A stretch of 64,000 nucleotides of DNA from Bacillus sp. DTU_2020_1000418_1_SI_GHA_SEK_038 (GCF_032341175.1 NZ_CP135435.1:4340001-4404000), one strand, 5' to 3'; counted from the first letter of the stretch, positions 17,026 to 27,102 are shown. Numbers and translations are program-made. The notes: a model not told the origin generated them from the letters alone.

Positions 17026-17473
17026 ATACCAATTAAAGTTTAGGACAGAGGAAGAATTTTGGGAATTAAGAGACTCGGTGCAAGAGGATATTCAAGCAAT
17101 TCTTAGTGAAGAGTCTTTTCTTATGGAGATAGCTATTAATGAAGCTGTAAACAATGCCCTCCGTTCCAATGGCTCTGAAAAGCCAATTACCTTAAAGGTA
17201 CGGGTCACACCAGGTAAACGCCTTATTGTTAGAGTAAAGGATAACGGAGAAGGGTTCAACGCTCTTGAGGCATTAAAAAAAATCTCCTATTCTCCTAATC
17301 TTGCGTTTGAAGAAAGACTATATGAGGAATCTGGAAGGGGACTATCCATTATGAACGCGGCTTCTGATAAATTGTATTTCAACCAGAAAGGGAATGAAAT
17401 TCTCCTTATGAAATTCGTCAGAGCAAAAGGGACAGAACAAATTAGTTCGAGCAAAGATGAGGTGTTTTGTTAA
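17018..17473 (+). CDS. RsbW-like HATPase anti-sigma/serine kinase
   Basis: A 151-residue protein of the GHKL fold: [18 protein letters not shown] carries the N-box glutamate and asparagine, VKDNGEGFN the G1 box, and [14 protein letters not shown] the G2 box. This is the RsbW/SpoIIAB kinase group, which phosphorylates STAS proteins and holds a partner (often a sigma factor) in check. ATG at 17018 is preceded by GGAGG and overlaps the phosphatase stop. No sigma factor lies adjacent, so the output partner is unknown. Confidence 0.88.
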   Translation: MIEYQLKFRTEEEFWELRDSVQEDIQAILSEESFLMEIAINEAVNNALRSNGSEKPITLKVRVTPGKRLIVRVKDNGEGFNALEALKKISYSPNLAFEERLYEESGRGLSIMNAASDKLYFNQKGNEILLMKFVRAKGTEQISSSKDEVFC

Positions 17474-17474
17474 G

Positions 17475-19157
17475 ATGTCAAAACTAACAAAGAAATTATT
17501 GTTATCCTATTTAATAATCATCGTTCTAATGGCTGGACTTGGTTTCTGGGCAATCCTTTCATTATCTGCCGTAAATAAAAATGGTGAAGGGCTATATCAT
17601 GATCGCCTCATTCCTCTAAGCCTAATTGCAGAAACCGCCAAGTTTTCTGAGAATACTCGCGTGCAAATGTTAAATTCTGTCATATTTAAGGAAGATTCAA
17701 CAAAAATTGCACAGGAAAATATGGAACATATTGATAAACTCATTACAGATTATAAACACAAAAGTATGTCTGAAGAAGAAAGTGAAGAGTTTAATCATTT
17801 TGTCGAAAATTGGAATAAATTTGTCTCACAGGTCGAGAAAAATATATCCTTTATCCAAAATAACCAATTTGATGAAGCCTTGGCTGGTATACAAATAGCT
17901 CGTGAACCATTTTCAAATGCAAGTGAACATTTAAAACAACTGCTTGAAATCCATAAAAATCAAGCTAATGATCTGCTGCTTGAAAACCAACAGAAATATG
18001 AGCAATCTAGATTGATTTTAATGATTGTTATCGTTTTTGCAATTATTCTTGCTGTTGGAATTGGACTATTTATAGGGAAAGTGATTACTCGACCAGTCAT
18101 GGCCATTTCCGAAAGAGCTCGTCAAATTGCAGAAGGGGATTTAACAGGGGATGAGATTCTCGTTAAAAATAAGGATGAAATAGGGGAACTGGCAAGCTCC
18201 TTTAATCAAATGATGACAAACTTAAAATCGGTCGTTTCTTCAGTCCATTATTCTGCTGAGGAATTGACAGCCGTATCAGAGGAAATGGCTGCTTCAAGTG
18301 AGGAAGTGGCTTCATCTGCTAATGAAGTTTCAAGAGCAATGAACCATGTAGCGGAAAATACGGAAAAAGGCAATCAATCAGTCATTGATGTAACTTCAGT
18401 TTTATTAGAGCTTTCTTCACTCATTCAGATTGCAAAAGGAAAAGCCAGTTCTGCACTTGAAAACTCGAATACTACTTTTCATACGGCAAATGAGGGGAAG
18501 GAAATTGTCAATGAATCCATTAATAAAATGGAATTAATTTATAATCGAACTGTTAAAACAGAGGAATTGATCCAAAGGCTAGATCAATATTCTCAAGAGA
18601 TTGGCCATATTACGCAAATGATTACCAGCATTGCTGATCAGACAAATCTCCTTGCTCTTAACGCTTCCATTGAAGCAGCAAGGGCTGGGGAACACGGAAA
18701 GGGCTTCGCTGTTGTAGCCAGTGAGGTGAGGAATCTTGCTGAACAGTCAAATGATGGAGCTAGGCAGGTTGCAGAACTTGTAAGGAAAATTTCCGGAAGT
18801 ACGACTGAAGCCGTTCAAGCGATGCAGCAAAATAGATTAGAAGTGGAACAAGGGGTGCAAATTGTCGCGAGCGCGGGACATGCCTTAGATCGAATATTAA
18901 GGGATGTATCTACAACTTTAAAAGAGGTAGATGGGATTTCGAATGTAACCGATGAAGAAGTGGCCAGCTCTGACAAAATTGTAGCGTTAATTAATGAACT
19001 TGCCACTGTTATGGAAAATACCGCAGCCAATACAGAAGAAGTAGCTGCTTCGACAGAAGAAACGACAACAGCTATGGAAACCGTATCTAGCAGTGCTGAA
19101 GAAGTAAGCGCAATGGCTCAAGAGTTAAGGTCTGCAGTTGAAGTTTTTAAAATTTAA
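17475..19157 (+). CDS. Methyl-accepting chemotaxis protein
   Basis: A 560-residue chemoreceptor: TM1 at about residues 8-30, an extracytoplasmic four-helix-bundle domain, TM2 near 180-200 ([20 protein letters not shown]), HAMP ([20 protein letters not shown]) and a long signalling domain. The conserved hairpin tip is present ([20 protein letters not shown]). ATG at 17475 follows GAGGTG and lies one base after the kinase stop codon. It is embedded between an RsbW-like kinase and a STAS gene, an unusual operon position for a receptor. No CheA/CheW genes are nearby. Confidence 0.92.
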   Translation: MSKLTKKLLLSYLIIIVLMAGLGFWAILSLSAVNKNGEGLYHDRLIPLSLIAETAKFSENTRVQMLNSVIFKEDSTKIAQENMEHIDKLITDYKHKSMSEEESEEFNHFVENWNKFVSQVEKNISFIQNNQFDEALAGIQIAREPFSNASEHLKQLLEIHKNQANDLLLENQQKYEQSRLILMIVIVFAIILAVGIGLFIGKVITRPVMAISERARQIAEGDLTGDEILVKNKDEIGELASSFNQMMTNLKSVVSSVHYSAEELTAVSEEMAASSEEVASSANEVSRAMNHVAENTEKGNQSVIDVTSVLLELSSLIQIAKGKASSALENSNTTFHTANEGKEIVNESINKMELIYNRTVKTEELIQRLDQYSQEIGHITQMITSIADQTNLLALNASIEAARAGEHGKGFAVVASEVRNLAEQSNDGARQVAELVRKISGSTTEAVQAMQQNRLEVEQGVQIVASAGHALDRILRDVSTTLKEVDGISNVTDEEVASSDKIVALINELATVMENTAANTEEVAASTEETTTAMETVSSSAEEVSAMAQELRSAVEVFKI

Positions 19158-19184
19158 TTTAAGAAAATAAGGGGATTGAGAACC

Positions 19185-19496
19185 ATGATTAAAAAGATGG
19201 AAATTTCTGCGACCCAACCAAATATGATTAAAGTAGAATTAGAAGGCAATTTGTATGTCGAAGGCGCAACAGAATTGCGTGAACGCCTCCTTCAGCAAAT
19301 TGACAAAGGCGTCCATACAATGGAGTTTGATATGAATGGACTTAACTATATCGATAGTTCCGGGCTCGGTGTTCTGATTGCTATTCATAAAAGATGTGTT
19401 CAAAAAGGCGGAGCCCTCAAAATCTTTGGGGTAAAAGGGAATATTAAAGAACTCTTCGAATTAACTAGATTAAATAAGGTGTTTGATTTGGAATAG
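19185..19496 (+). CDS. STAS-domain anti-sigma factor antagonist
   Basis: A 103-residue STAS protein of the RsbV/SpoIIAA type. NYIDSSGLGVLIAIHKRC contains the phosphorylatable serine (Ser58/Ser59) at the usual helix start, and GALKIFGVKGNIKELFELT matches the family. It should be phosphorylated by the kinase at 17018 and dephosphorylated by the phosphatase at 15544. ATG at 19185 follows AAGGGGA. It closes the four-gene operon and is followed by a GGGGACAGGT hairpin. Confidence 0.88.
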   Translation: MIKKMEISATQPNMIKVELEGNLYVEGATELRERLLQQIDKGVHTMEFDMNGLNYIDSSGLGVLIAIHKRCVQKGGALKIFGVKGNIKELFELTRLNKVFDLE

Positions 19497-19509
19497 GAGG
19501 ATAAGAGAA

Positions 19510-19563
19510 TGGGGACAGGTCAAGATCCAAAAATAACAAGTTGGGACTAACCTGCCCCCTTTT
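19510..19563 (+). terminator. Hairpin/terminator after the partner-switching operon
   Basis: GGGGACAGGT (19511-19520) pairs, with one mismatch, with ACCTGCCCC (19550-19558), followed by CTTTT. It belongs to the same GGGACA-type hairpin group as those at 14588 and 22589. Confidence 0.6.
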
Positions 19564-19649
19564 CCCATTAAATGTTTACATAATATCAATTAAGAATTTC
19601 ATCATGGATATTAGATTGAAATTTCTCATAAAAAGGGGAGTTAGTTCAT

Positions 19650-20933
19650 ATGAGTGAGAAGGAGTTTTTGAAAAAGGAATATGCCCAGAAGCTTGATCTT
19701 GAAGATGAACTTAAGCAGTATCGTGATGAGTTTTATTTGCAGCCAGAAACGATTTATTTTGACGGTAACTCCCTAGGTCTGCTTTCAAAGAGGGCTGAGA
19801 AAGCACTGCACAATGTACTCGAGTCTTGGAAGACGTATGGAATTGATGGCTGGCTTAAAGGTGAACATCCCTGGTTCTATTTCCCTGAAAAGCTCGGTAA
19901 GATGACTGCACCGCTTATCGGGGCAGATCCTAAGGAAGTAATTGTAACCGGTTCTACGACAGTTAATTTACACCAAATTGTATCGACTTTCTATAAACCA
20001 GAAGGAAAAAGGACAAAAATTCTTGCGGATGAATTGAATTTTCCATCTGATATTTATGCATTGAAAAGCCAGCTAATGATTCGTGGACTGGATCCTGAGG
20101 AACATTTGATCCAAGTAAAGAGCAGAGATGGTATTACCATTTGTGAAGAGGATATTATTGAAGCCATGACAGATGAGGTGGTCCTGATTGTCCTTGCAGG
20201 CGTTCTCTACCGGAGTGGACAAATATTGGATATAAAGCGTATTACAGAGGAAGCACATAAGAGGGGAATCTTAGTTGCCTTCGACCTATGCCATTCTATC
20301 GGGTCCATTCAGCATTCATTGAGTGAGTGGAGTGTAGATTTTGCTTTCTGGTGCTCCTACAAGCATTTAAACGGCGGACCCGGAGCAGTTGCAGGTATGT
20401 ATGTAAACGAGAAGCACTTTGGAGCGAAACCGGGACTTGCTGGCTGGTTCAGCTCTGATAAAAACAAACAGTTTGATATGGAGCATAACTTAACGCCGGC
20501 TCAAACTGCAGGAGCCATGCAAATGGGCACACCGAATTTATTAAGCGCGGCACCGCTATTAGGATCATTATCAATGTTTGAAGAGGCTGGCATGGACAAA
20601 ATACGTGCAAAATCCCTGAAGATGACAGACTACATGATTCAACTCATTGACACACAATTAAGCGCATATCATTTCAAGATTGGAAGTCCGCTTGATAGCT
20701 CACAACGAGGGGGGCATGTGCTCCTTGAGCATCAAGAAGCAGCCCGGATTTGCAAAGCACTGAAAGATAACGGAGTCATTCCTGATTACCGTACACCAAA
20801 CGGCATTCGGCTTGCACCTGCTGCCTTATACAATACCTTTCAAGAAGTATGGGAGGTTGTTCAGATTTTGAAAAAGATTATGTCAGAAGAGCAATACAAG
20901 AAATTTGAGAATAAGCGTGATGTTGTCTCTTGA
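19650..20933 (+). CDS. kynU: Kynureninase
   Basis: This 427-residue PLP enzyme cleaves kynurenine to anthranilate and alanine. [14 protein letters not shown] near the start, GSTTVNLHQ, the acidic FDLCHSIGS and the lysine segment [17 protein letters not shown] (Schiff-base Lys) are classical for KynU. A GGGGAG site precedes ATG at 19650. It is the first gene of kynUAB; with tryptophan dioxygenase and formamidase it converts tryptophan to anthranilate. Confidence 0.95.
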   Translation: MSEKEFLKKEYAQKLDLEDELKQYRDEFYLQPETIYFDGNSLGLLSKRAEKALHNVLESWKTYGIDGWLKGEHPWFYFPEKLGKMTAPLIGADPKEVIVTGSTTVNLHQIVSTFYKPEGKRTKILADELNFPSDIYALKSQLMIRGLDPEEHLIQVKSRDGITICEEDIIEAMTDEVVLIVLAGVLYRSGQILDIKRITEEAHKRGILVAFDLCHSIGSIQHSLSEWSVDFAFWCSYKHLNGGPGAVAGMYVNEKHFGAKPGLAGWFSSDKNKQFDMEHNLTPAQTAGAMQMGTPNLLSAAPLLGSLSMFEEAGMDKIRAKSLKMTDYMIQLIDTQLSAYHFKIGSPLDSSQRGGHVLLEHQEAARICKALKDNGVIPDYRTPNGIRLAPAALYNTFQEVWEVVQILKKIMSEEQYKKFENKRDVVS

Positions 20934-21024
20934 AATGTAATCGCTTTCTTAGACTAGCACTCGTAACTGATATGAGTGCCTAATCTTTTCGATGATACGA
21001 ACACTTCAAAGGGGGAGAAGTCGC

Positions 21025-21879
21025 ATGTCAAAATCCATATCAGATCTCTATAAAAATCTTGAAAGAGAAAAGGGAATCTTTACTGATTTCAAAGACAATA
21101 TGACCTATGGCGAATATTTACACCTCGATAAAATTCTCACAAGCCAAAAACGGCTTTCCGACCATCATGATGAAATGCTATTCATCATTATCCACCAAGT
21201 CAGTGAGCTTTGGATGAAGCTGATTTTGCATGAGCTTTCATTAGCTATTCATGAAATTGAACAGAATGAACTGCATTCTGCCTTTAAAAAGCTTGCACGT
21301 GTATCGAAAACCCAGACGCAAATCATACAGGCTTGGGATGTTTTATCCACTTTGACGCCTGCTGAGTACTTGCAATTCCGTGACACTCTCGGAAAGGCTT
21401 CGGGCTTCCAGTCTTATCAATACAGACTGATCGAATTTGCTTTAGGCTACAAGTCTACTCCTATTTTAAAAATCTATGAGAAGGATCCGATTGTTCATGC
21501 TGCGCTGGAAACAGCCTTTAAAGAGCCAAGTATATATGATGTTTCGATTAAAGCGCTGGCCCGCGCTGACTTTAAAATTAATCCAGAGCTCCTCAATCGG
21601 GACTTTTCAAAGGTATATGCAGGGGATCCGAGTGTAGCAGCAGCATGGCGGGAGGTTTACCGAAACGTTGACAAATACTGGGACCTATACGAATTAGCTG
21701 AAAAGCTTGTTGATATTGAAGACTGGCTGCAACAATGGCGTTTCCGTCATATGAAGACTGTGGAACGGATCATCGGTTATAAAGTGGGAACAGGGGGTTC
21801 TTCGGGGGTCCATTATTTGAAACAAGTGCTTGATCACAGGTTCTTCCCTGAGCTTTGGGATTTGCGCACGGAACTATAG
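21025..21879 (+). CDS. kynA: Tryptophan 2,3-dioxygenase
   Basis: The 284-residue haem enzyme opens the indole ring of tryptophan to N-formylkynurenine. [45 protein letters not shown] and [20 protein letters not shown] are diagnostic of TDO. ATG at 21025 is chosen because GGGGGAGAAG lies just upstream; an upstream ATG extension has no family similarity. Second gene of the operon, about 90 bp after kynU. Confidence 0.95.
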   Translation: MSKSISDLYKNLEREKGIFTDFKDNMTYGEYLHLDKILTSQKRLSDHHDEMLFIIIHQVSELWMKLILHELSLAIHEIEQNELHSAFKKLARVSKTQTQIIQAWDVLSTLTPAEYLQFRDTLGKASGFQSYQYRLIEFALGYKSTPILKIYEKDPIVHAALETAFKEPSIYDVSIKALARADFKINPELLNRDFSKVYAGDPSVAAAWREVYRNVDKYWDLYELAEKLVDIEDWLQQWRFRHMKTVERIIGYKVGTGGSSGVHYLKQVLDHRFFPELWDLRTEL

Positions 21880-21953
21880 ACTTGATCACCTATCAGCGGT
21901 AATTGAGAAGAACGGGTTTTGTAAAGAAAACTTTCTACATGGTGGTGTTTTTG

Positions 21954-22583
21954 ATGAAAGAAAGGAAATGGATCGATATTTCACAACCTTTGACTAATGG
22001 CATCGCAATCTGGCCAGGGGATATTCCTTTTTCATTCAAGCTAAGTTTCACGAAAGAACAGACAGGGTCCGTCAATATTGGCCAGATCCACACTGGCGTC
22101 CATACTGGAACACATATTGATGCCCCGTATCACTTCGATGAGAAAGGTGAGAGGATCCATGAGCTAGATGTGAATATTTTCGTTGGGAAGGCTCGTGTCA
22201 TTGATGTAACGGGACATAAAAAAATCGGAAAAGAAGAATTGGTAATGCACGACCTAGAGGGAGTGGAGCGACTCCTTCTCAAAACATGCAGGGGGAGAAA
22301 CGTGAATCAATTCCCTGAAATGTTCACAGTCTTTCGGGAGAATATCGGTCCGTTTTTTAAAGAAAAGGGCATACGATTGCTCGGTACAGACGGACCTTCG
22401 GTAGATGCAGCCGACAGTAAATCAATGACAGCACATCACTCATTGAATCAGAATGGCGTATATATCCTAGAGAACATCGTCCTGACTAACATCGAACCAG
22501 CCGATTACGAACTTATTGCACTGCCGCTCGCCATTGAAGGCGCGGATGCCAGTCCAGTGCGCGCTGTGCTGCGGATGCTTTAA
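21954..22583 (+). CDS. kynB: Kynurenine formamidase
   Basis: A 209-residue cyclase-like hydrolase that removes formate from N-formylkynurenine. HTGVHTGTHIDAPYHFDEKG contains the H-x-G-T-H-x-D-x-P-x-H zinc motif, and LGTDGPSVD follows later. ATG at 21954 fits the family N-terminus (KWIDISQPLTNGIAIWPGD); the ribosome site GGTGGTG is weaker than its neighbours. Last gene of kynUAB; no kynurenine 3-monooxygenase follows, so anthranilate is the expected end product. Confidence 0.93.
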   Translation: MKERKWIDISQPLTNGIAIWPGDIPFSFKLSFTKEQTGSVNIGQIHTGVHTGTHIDAPYHFDEKGERIHELDVNIFVGKARVIDVTGHKKIGKEELVMHDLEGVERLLLKTCRGRNVNQFPEMFTVFRENIGPFFKEKGIRLLGTDGPSVDAADSKSMTAHHSLNQNGVYILENIVLTNIEPADYELIALPLAIEGADASPVRAVLRML

Positions 22584-22588
22584 TCACC

Positions 22589-22620
22589 GTGGGACATGGG
22601 GTCAGGTCCCTTGTCCCAAC
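22589..22620. repeat. GGGACA hairpin after kynB
   Basis: GTGGGACA...TGTCCCAAC with an inner GGG/CCC stem follows the kynB stop by five bases. It could stop transcription weakly or protect the message end. It resembles the hairpins at 14588 and 19510 and is probably a dispersed repeat. Confidence 0.55.
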
Positions 22621-22676
22621 AGCGTGGAATATTCAATTTTCGTTTGTGGAAAATCAGTGTTGAATGGTCTTTACTC

Positions 22677-23492
22677 TCAATTTTTCATTAATTCCTCATC
22701 TCTTTTAATTGTAGCATCGACACCCTTGATTACGGTTGAGATGAACGCATGATCTTCTAATGCTACTAATCCGGCTACTGTAGTCCCGCCTGGAGAGCAA
22801 ACTCTATTAATGTGCACCCATGGATCCTCGTCACTTTCAAGAATCATCTTGGCGCTGCCTAAAACAGCTTGGGCAGCAATCTTATTGGCTAAATCTTTCG
22901 GCAATCCATTTTTCACAGCACCACGGGCCAAGGAATCAATAAATAAATACGCATAAGCGGGCGAGCTGCCAGCAATAGCGGTAAAAGTACTGAAGTGATG
23001 TTCAGGTAATTCAATTGCCATACCAATCGCATTAAACATGTCTAGAACAAAGTTTACTTGTTCCTGACTAGCAGCTTTATTTCCGCAAACAGCTGCCGCC
23101 CCTTCACCAATCATGGCATTGACGTTCGGCATGACCCTAATTATCGCGAGATCACTTTCTGCCTCTGTGAGCTGTTGAATCTTTTCAATTGAAGTACCTG
23201 CTGCGATGGAAACAAGCAGCGGGTTCTTTGCTTTAATACATTCTTTCAATGAGGTTAAAACTGCCTCAAATTGATTCGGTTTCACCGCTAAGACCAATAT
23301 ATCTGCATATTCTACTAACTCTTCACAAGATGCACATGTATTCGTTTCAGTTTCACTAGCAAACAGATGCATCTTTTCCATATCTACATCAAACAGAAAA
23401 ATATCCTTCGCTTTTGTATGTTCTGTATGAATCATCCCTTTAATGATGGCACTCGCCATATTCCCTGTCCCAACAAATCCTACTTTCATCAT
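22677..23492 (-). CDS. proC: Pyrroline-5-carboxylate reductase
   Basis: A 271-residue NAD(P)-dependent reductase for the last step of proline synthesis. VGFVGTGNMASAIIKG is the Rossmann nucleotide loop; AVKPNQFE, IRVMPNVNAMIGEGA, TAIAGSSPAYAYLFIDSLA and VCSPGGTTVAGL are ProC signatures. ATG at 23492 is chosen because AAGGAG lies six bases upstream; a further upstream ATG would overlap that site. It stands alone and converges on kynB. Bacilli often carry several proC paralogues, so redundancy is likely. Confidence 0.92.
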   Translation of the reverse strand: MMKVGFVGTGNMASAIIKGMIHTEHTKAKDIFLFDVDMEKMHLFASETETNTCASCEELVEYADILVLAVKPNQFEAVLTSLKECIKAKNPLLVSIAAGTSIEKIQQLTEAESDLAIIRVMPNVNAMIGEGAAAVCGNKAASQEQVNFVLDMFNAIGMAIELPEHHFSTFTAIAGSSPAYAYLFIDSLARGAVKNGLPKDLANKIAAQAVLGSAKMILESDEDPWVHINRVCSPGGTTVAGLVALEDHAFISTVIKGVDATIKRDEELMKN

Positions 23493-23593
23493 CGAAAACT
23501 CCTTAGTGTTCATTTTTATGAAACTTAAGAATCGCTATAGATGCTTTTTTCTTAATTATAGGGAAATTGAGGTAAAATAACTATGATAAGAAT

Positions 23594-24535
23594 TTACTTA
23601 CATACAATTACTTCGCGGGAAAATGAACCTTTCCTAACAACAGCTCGGTCAATCATAACAAACCCCGTATTGACAAGGATTTCATCGATTGGCTCAACAG
23701 TTACCACTACAACTCTTTTCGCAAATCTACGTGCACTTTGAAGCATTTCGGTTTTCTCCTCTTGAGTGATGACTGAACATAAATTATAAGGTAAATCAAT
23801 AATCGCTACATCATATTGATTTTTGATGTCACGGATATCCGCTAGTTTCACTTCTCCAGAAAGTCCGAAATGTGCAATATTTTCTCTAGCTCCCCCAAGA
23901 ACCAATGGATTCCTATCGCTCCCCACTATATCTATCCCCATTGATAAAGCCTCCACTAGTACGGTCCCAATTCCACAGCAAGGATCAATGGCCTTGATCC
24001 CAGTTGGATTTGGTATGGCGATATTAACAATGGCTCTTGCCACACGTGTATTAAGCGCTGTAGAGTAACTATGCGGCTTTTGCTGGTGCCGAAACCAAAC
24101 AGGCTCACCTTCAACATAATCGCCGAAAATCCACCTTCCGTTTACTACAATAACACCAAACAATCGATCTGGGTGATGGAGATCAGCCACTCCATTTATA
24201 TGTAGTCCAATTTTCCTCTCAACAGAACGCCGATTTTCAAAGCCTGCTTTTTCCGTCTTTGAAGGAGCGCCATTTTTTACATAAATCACTTTAAATGTTT
24301 CACCCATTACTTGTAAGGCTGATACTTGCTCGAGTAGATGATCTAGGCTATCCGCCGTATACATAACAGAAACTCTTTCCTTCATAAATGGACTTCGGCT
24401 TGGGTCTATCTTTATATTGCTTTCTACTATGCCGAATTGAGGCTCAATCCCAAATAATGAGCGCATTTCCAAAGCACATAATGAACGCTCTTCTTCGTAA
24501 CAGTTGTAAGTATAAATATATTTACTAACCACCAT
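23594..24535 (-). CDS. TRM11-like nucleic-acid methyltransferase
   Basis: About 313 residues with an N-terminal domain of unclear fold and a C-terminal Rossmann methyltransferase: AIDPCCGIGTVLVEALSMG is the SAM-binding loop, VGSDRNPL binds the ribose, and IDLPYN is the (N/D)-PP-Y-type catalytic motif of amino methyltransferases acting on RNA guanine (TRM11-like). RNA is therefore the likely substrate, but DNA is not excluded. The start is ambiguous: ATG at 24535 with AAAGGA five bases upstream is preferred over 24541. Confidence 0.8.
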   Translation of the reverse strand: MVVSKYIYTYNCYEEERSLCALEMRSLFGIEPQFGIVESNIKIDPSRSPFMKERVSVMYTADSLDHLLEQVSALQVMGETFKVIYVKNGAPSKTEKAGFENRRSVERKIGLHINGVADLHHPDRLFGVIVVNGRWIFGDYVEGEPVWFRHQQKPHSYSTALNTRVARAIVNIAIPNPTGIKAIDPCCGIGTVLVEALSMGIDIVGSDRNPLVLGGARENIAHFGLSGEVKLADIRDIKNQYDVAIIDLPYNLCSVITQEEKTEMLQSARRFAKRVVVVTVEPIDEILVNTGFVMIDRAVVRKGSFSREVIVCK

Positions 24536-24565
24536 TCTCATCCTTTAATTTCTAAAATGATAAAA

Positions 24566-24603
24566 GGCAATAGGTATGATCTGATCTGACTGTACCTATT
24601 GCC
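24566..24603 (-). terminator. Terminator after the GIY-YIG gene
   Basis: GGCAATAGGTA (24566-24576) and TACCTATTGCC (24593-24603) form a perfect 11-bp stem between two minus-strand genes. The T-run on the minus strand is short (TTTTATC), so read-through into the methyltransferase gene, which starts upstream, is not an issue. Confidence 0.75.
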
Positions 24604-24617
24604 TCTTTTAATAAGCT

Positions 24618-24974
24618 TTATCTAAAAAACACCTTGTCTATATTGTACTTCGACTTAAGTTCATTAATGATATACGTCTCGTAAATTTCTCTATGTACAG
24701 GATCTTCAATCACACAAACTTCGATTTTTGTAACTTCATCTCTATGCATTTTGATTGGGGATACAGTATCCTCAAAATGCTTTTTAATTCTTGGTCTCAG
24801 CTTCCTTGCTTTCCCAACGAATAATAACTCTTGATTACTGTTATAAAACATGAAAATACCACCCTTATCTCTAGGGATAAGATGAAAATCAGTAAATCCA
24901 TAAATATGACTGAGCTCAGGATTCTTTTGTTTCGTAATGGTTACAGTTGGTTTTGGAATCGTTATGTTTATCAC
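24618..24974 (-). CDS. GIY-YIG nuclease-family protein
   Basis: A 118-residue stand-alone GIY-YIG domain: GGIFMFYNSNQELLFVGKAR with RPRIKKHF matches the UvrC-type beta-strand/Tyr-Arg arrangement, although the usual GIY/YIG tyrosines are altered (GIF and FVG). The tail NELKSKYNIDKVFFR is common in such proteins. The changed tyrosines make activity uncertain; DNA cleavage is the family role. It stands alone and has its own terminator. Confidence 0.8.
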   Translation of the reverse strand: MINITIPKPTVTITKQKNPELSHIYGFTDFHLIPRDKGGIFMFYNSNQELLFVGKARKLRPRIKKHFEDTVSPIKMHRDEVTKIEVCVIEDPVHREIYETYIINELKSKYNIDKVFFR

Positions 24975-25153
24975 TTTGGTTCAGTTCCTCCTTCAATATC
25001 ACTTTTAACTTTTACATATCTCTCTACAATAGTCAATTTACCTCCATTTTTATAAAAGATACTACCCGGTTGAAAAAAGAATGACGGTATGAATCGTTAT
25101 GAATACTGTCCCCCTTGAAATGTCCGCTTACATCAATCTTTCGAGTTTTAAAA

Positions 25154-25193
25154 TAAAAAAGAACCCTCAATCTATAGATAGATCAAAGGTTCT
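25154..25193 (-). terminator. Terminator of mqo
   Basis: AGAACC (25160-25165) and GGTTCT (25188-25193) close a hairpin that is followed on the minus strand by TTTTTTATTTT. Confidence 0.88.
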
Positions 25194-25217
25194 ATATTTT
25201 ATTCTACGTTCTTAGAA

Positions 25218-26717
25218 TTAGCTATGAACTAGCTCTTTTTCGCTTAAGCCAAGCACCTCTGCTGTTGAAGTATGAATTTCACGCAGAAGCTCTGGATTTT
25301 CCATTAGTGACACGCCATAAGAAGGAATCATTTCTTTAATTTTTGGTTCCCACTCTCTCACATGTTGCGGGAAGCATTTATTTATGACTTCAAGCATCAC
25401 ATGGACTGCAGTAGAAGCGCCTGGAGATGCGCCTAGTAATGCTGCAACCGAGCCGTCAGCGGCATTAATGACTTCCGTTCCAAATTGAAGCGTCCCTTTG
25501 CCAGCTTCAGTATCTTTAATCACTTGCACACGTTGACCCGCTACTACTAATTCCCAATCCTCAGTTTTAGCGGTCGGAATAAACTCTCGTAATTCTTCCA
25601 TCCGCTGTTCTTTCGATAACATCACTTGCTGGATCAGGTATTTGGTCAATGACATCTCTTTTGCACCTGCGGCCAGCATGGTTAAAACATTATTTGGTTT
25701 TACTGAAGTGATTAAATCCATATTTGAACCTGTTTTTAAGAACTTCGGTGAGAAGCCTGCAAATGGTCCAAAAAGCAACGATTTCTTTTTGTCAATAAAT
25801 CGTGTATCAAGATGCGGAACAGACATTGGCGGCGCGCCAACTTTAGCTTTTCCGTACACTTTTGCATGATGCTGTTCGACAACTTCTTGATTATTACATG
25901 ACAGAAAGATTCCGCTTACAGGGAATCCCCCAATATGTTTGCTTTCAGGAATTCCAGTTTTTTGCAGTAAATGCAGGCTCCCGCCACCACCACCGATAAA
26001 AATGAATTTTGCAGTATGGCGTTCAATGGTGCCGGTATCCATATTCCAAATTTTCAATTCCCATAAACCATCACTTGTCCGTTTAATATCTTCAACTTGA
26101 TGTTTGTATTTGACTTCAACGTTTTGATTTTTTAAATGGTCAAATAACATGCGTGTTAAAGCGCCAAAGTTGACGTCCGTTCCATTGTCAATTTTTGTCG
26201 CTGCGATTGGTTCATTCGATGTACGGCCTTCCATAATAAGCGGAATCCATTCCATTAATTTTGCTGGGTCATTAGAAAATTCCATCCCTTGGAACAAAGG
26301 ATTATTTGAAAGCGCTTCAAAACGTTTCTTTAAAAACGTTACATTTTCTTCCCCTTGTACCATACTCATATGAGGCAATGGCATGATAAAGTCCTGCGGA
26401 TTATTGATTAGCTTTCTATTGACAAGATAAGACCAAAACTGCATGGAAAGCTGAAACTGTTCATTAATTTTGATAGCCTTGCTAATATCTATAGATCCGT
26501 CTGGTTTTTCGCTTGTATAGTTAAGCTCGCACAATGCTGCATGCCCTGTTCCTGCATTATTCCATTCGTTAGAGCTTTCTTCTCCTGCATTTTCGAGCTT
26601 TTCAAATACTGAAATTTCCCATTCCGGTACTAATTCTTTCAGAAGTGTCCCTAAAGTCGCACTCATGATTCCGGCACCAATTAAGATGACGTCAGTTTTA
26701 GTTTCGCTGTTGCTCAT
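25218..26717 (-). CDS. mqo: Malate:quinone oxidoreductase
   Basis: A 499-residue FAD enzyme that oxidises malate to oxaloacetate and passes electrons to quinone at the membrane. The N-terminal dinucleotide loop is [69 protein letters not shown] and [19 protein letters not shown] are Mqo signatures. ATG at 26717 is used because GGGATGG lies a few bases upstream. The gene has a long, structured leader and three 21-bp-spaced direct repeats upstream. Confidence 0.95.
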   Translation of the reverse strand: MSNSETKTDVILIGAGIMSATLGTLLKELVPEWEISVFEKLENAGEESSNEWNNAGTGHAALCELNYTSEKPDGSIDISKAIKINEQFQLSMQFWSYLVNRKLINNPQDFIMPLPHMSMVQGEENVTFLKKRFEALSNNPLFQGMEFSNDPAKLMEWIPLIMEGRTSNEPIAATKIDNGTDVNFGALTRMLFDHLKNQNVEVKYKHQVEDIKRTSDGLWELKIWNMDTGTIERHTAKFIFIGGGGGSLHLLQKTGIPESKHIGGFPVSGIFLSCNNQEVVEQHHAKVYGKAKVGAPPMSVPHLDTRFIDKKKSLLFGPFAGFSPKFLKTGSNMDLITSVKPNNVLTMLAAGAKEMSLTKYLIQQVMLSKEQRMEELREFIPTAKTEDWELVVAGQRVQVIKDTEAGKGTLQFGTEVINAADGSVAALLGASPGASTAVHVMLEVINKCFPQHVREWEPKIKEMIPSYGVSLMENPELLREIHTSTAEVLGLSEKELVHS

Positions 26718-26750
26718 TTTAACCATCCCTTATACCGTAAAATTTGCAGA

Positions 26751-26795
26751 AAGGATGCAGGCATTCCTTCTTAAGCGCCACACCAAGCAAGGCGC
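26751..26795 (-). promoter_or_regulatory. Two hairpins in the mqo leader
   Basis: Just upstream of mqo, AAGGATGC...GCATTCCTT (26751-26769) and GCGCC...GGCGC (26775-26795) form two stems. On the mqo strand the first stem contains AAGGA, but it lies over 30 bases from the start codon, so it does not hide the ribosome site directly. Function unproven. Confidence 0.4.
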
Positions 26796-26838
26796 GACCT
26801 AGTCCACACCGATTCTGTATCAATAATAAACTTATCGC

Positions 26839-26891
26839 AGTGTATCACATTTTATTTAAAGTATATCACAATTGATTATAAGTATAACACA
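26839..26891. repeat. Three direct repeats with 21-bp period upstream of mqo
   Basis: AGTGTATCACA (26839), AGTATATCACA (26860) and AGTATAACACA (26881) share AGT-R-TA-W-CACA. They start exactly 21 bp apart, two helical turns, in AT-rich DNA. This looks like an array of binding sites for a regulator of mqo. The rest of the 26718-27102 gap holds only the leader and a terminator. Confidence 0.6.
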
Positions 26892-26997
26892 TTTATTAAT
26901 AGATTAATACATTTACTATTATATGATAATTTTAAGCTATTTAAAAGGTGAGAAAAAATGAGAAGTTCATCAAATATCCCCAGGAACACACAAACAG

Positions 26998-27040
26998 CCA
27001 AAGCCTTAACCCTTCTTTTTTGCTAGGATTAAAGCTTTGG
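26998..27040 (-). terminator. Terminator after the histidine kinase gene
   Basis: CCAAAGCCTTAACCC (26998-27012) pairs with two mismatches with GGATTAAAGCTTTGG (27026-27040). The hairpin lies 60 bp beyond the kinase stop. The U-tract on the minus strand is poor. Confidence 0.6.
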
Positions 27041-27102
27041 TTTACTGTTACTTCCCCTTATATATCCAATTCCCATTCACTTTATATTTTTCTAAAGATC
27101 CA

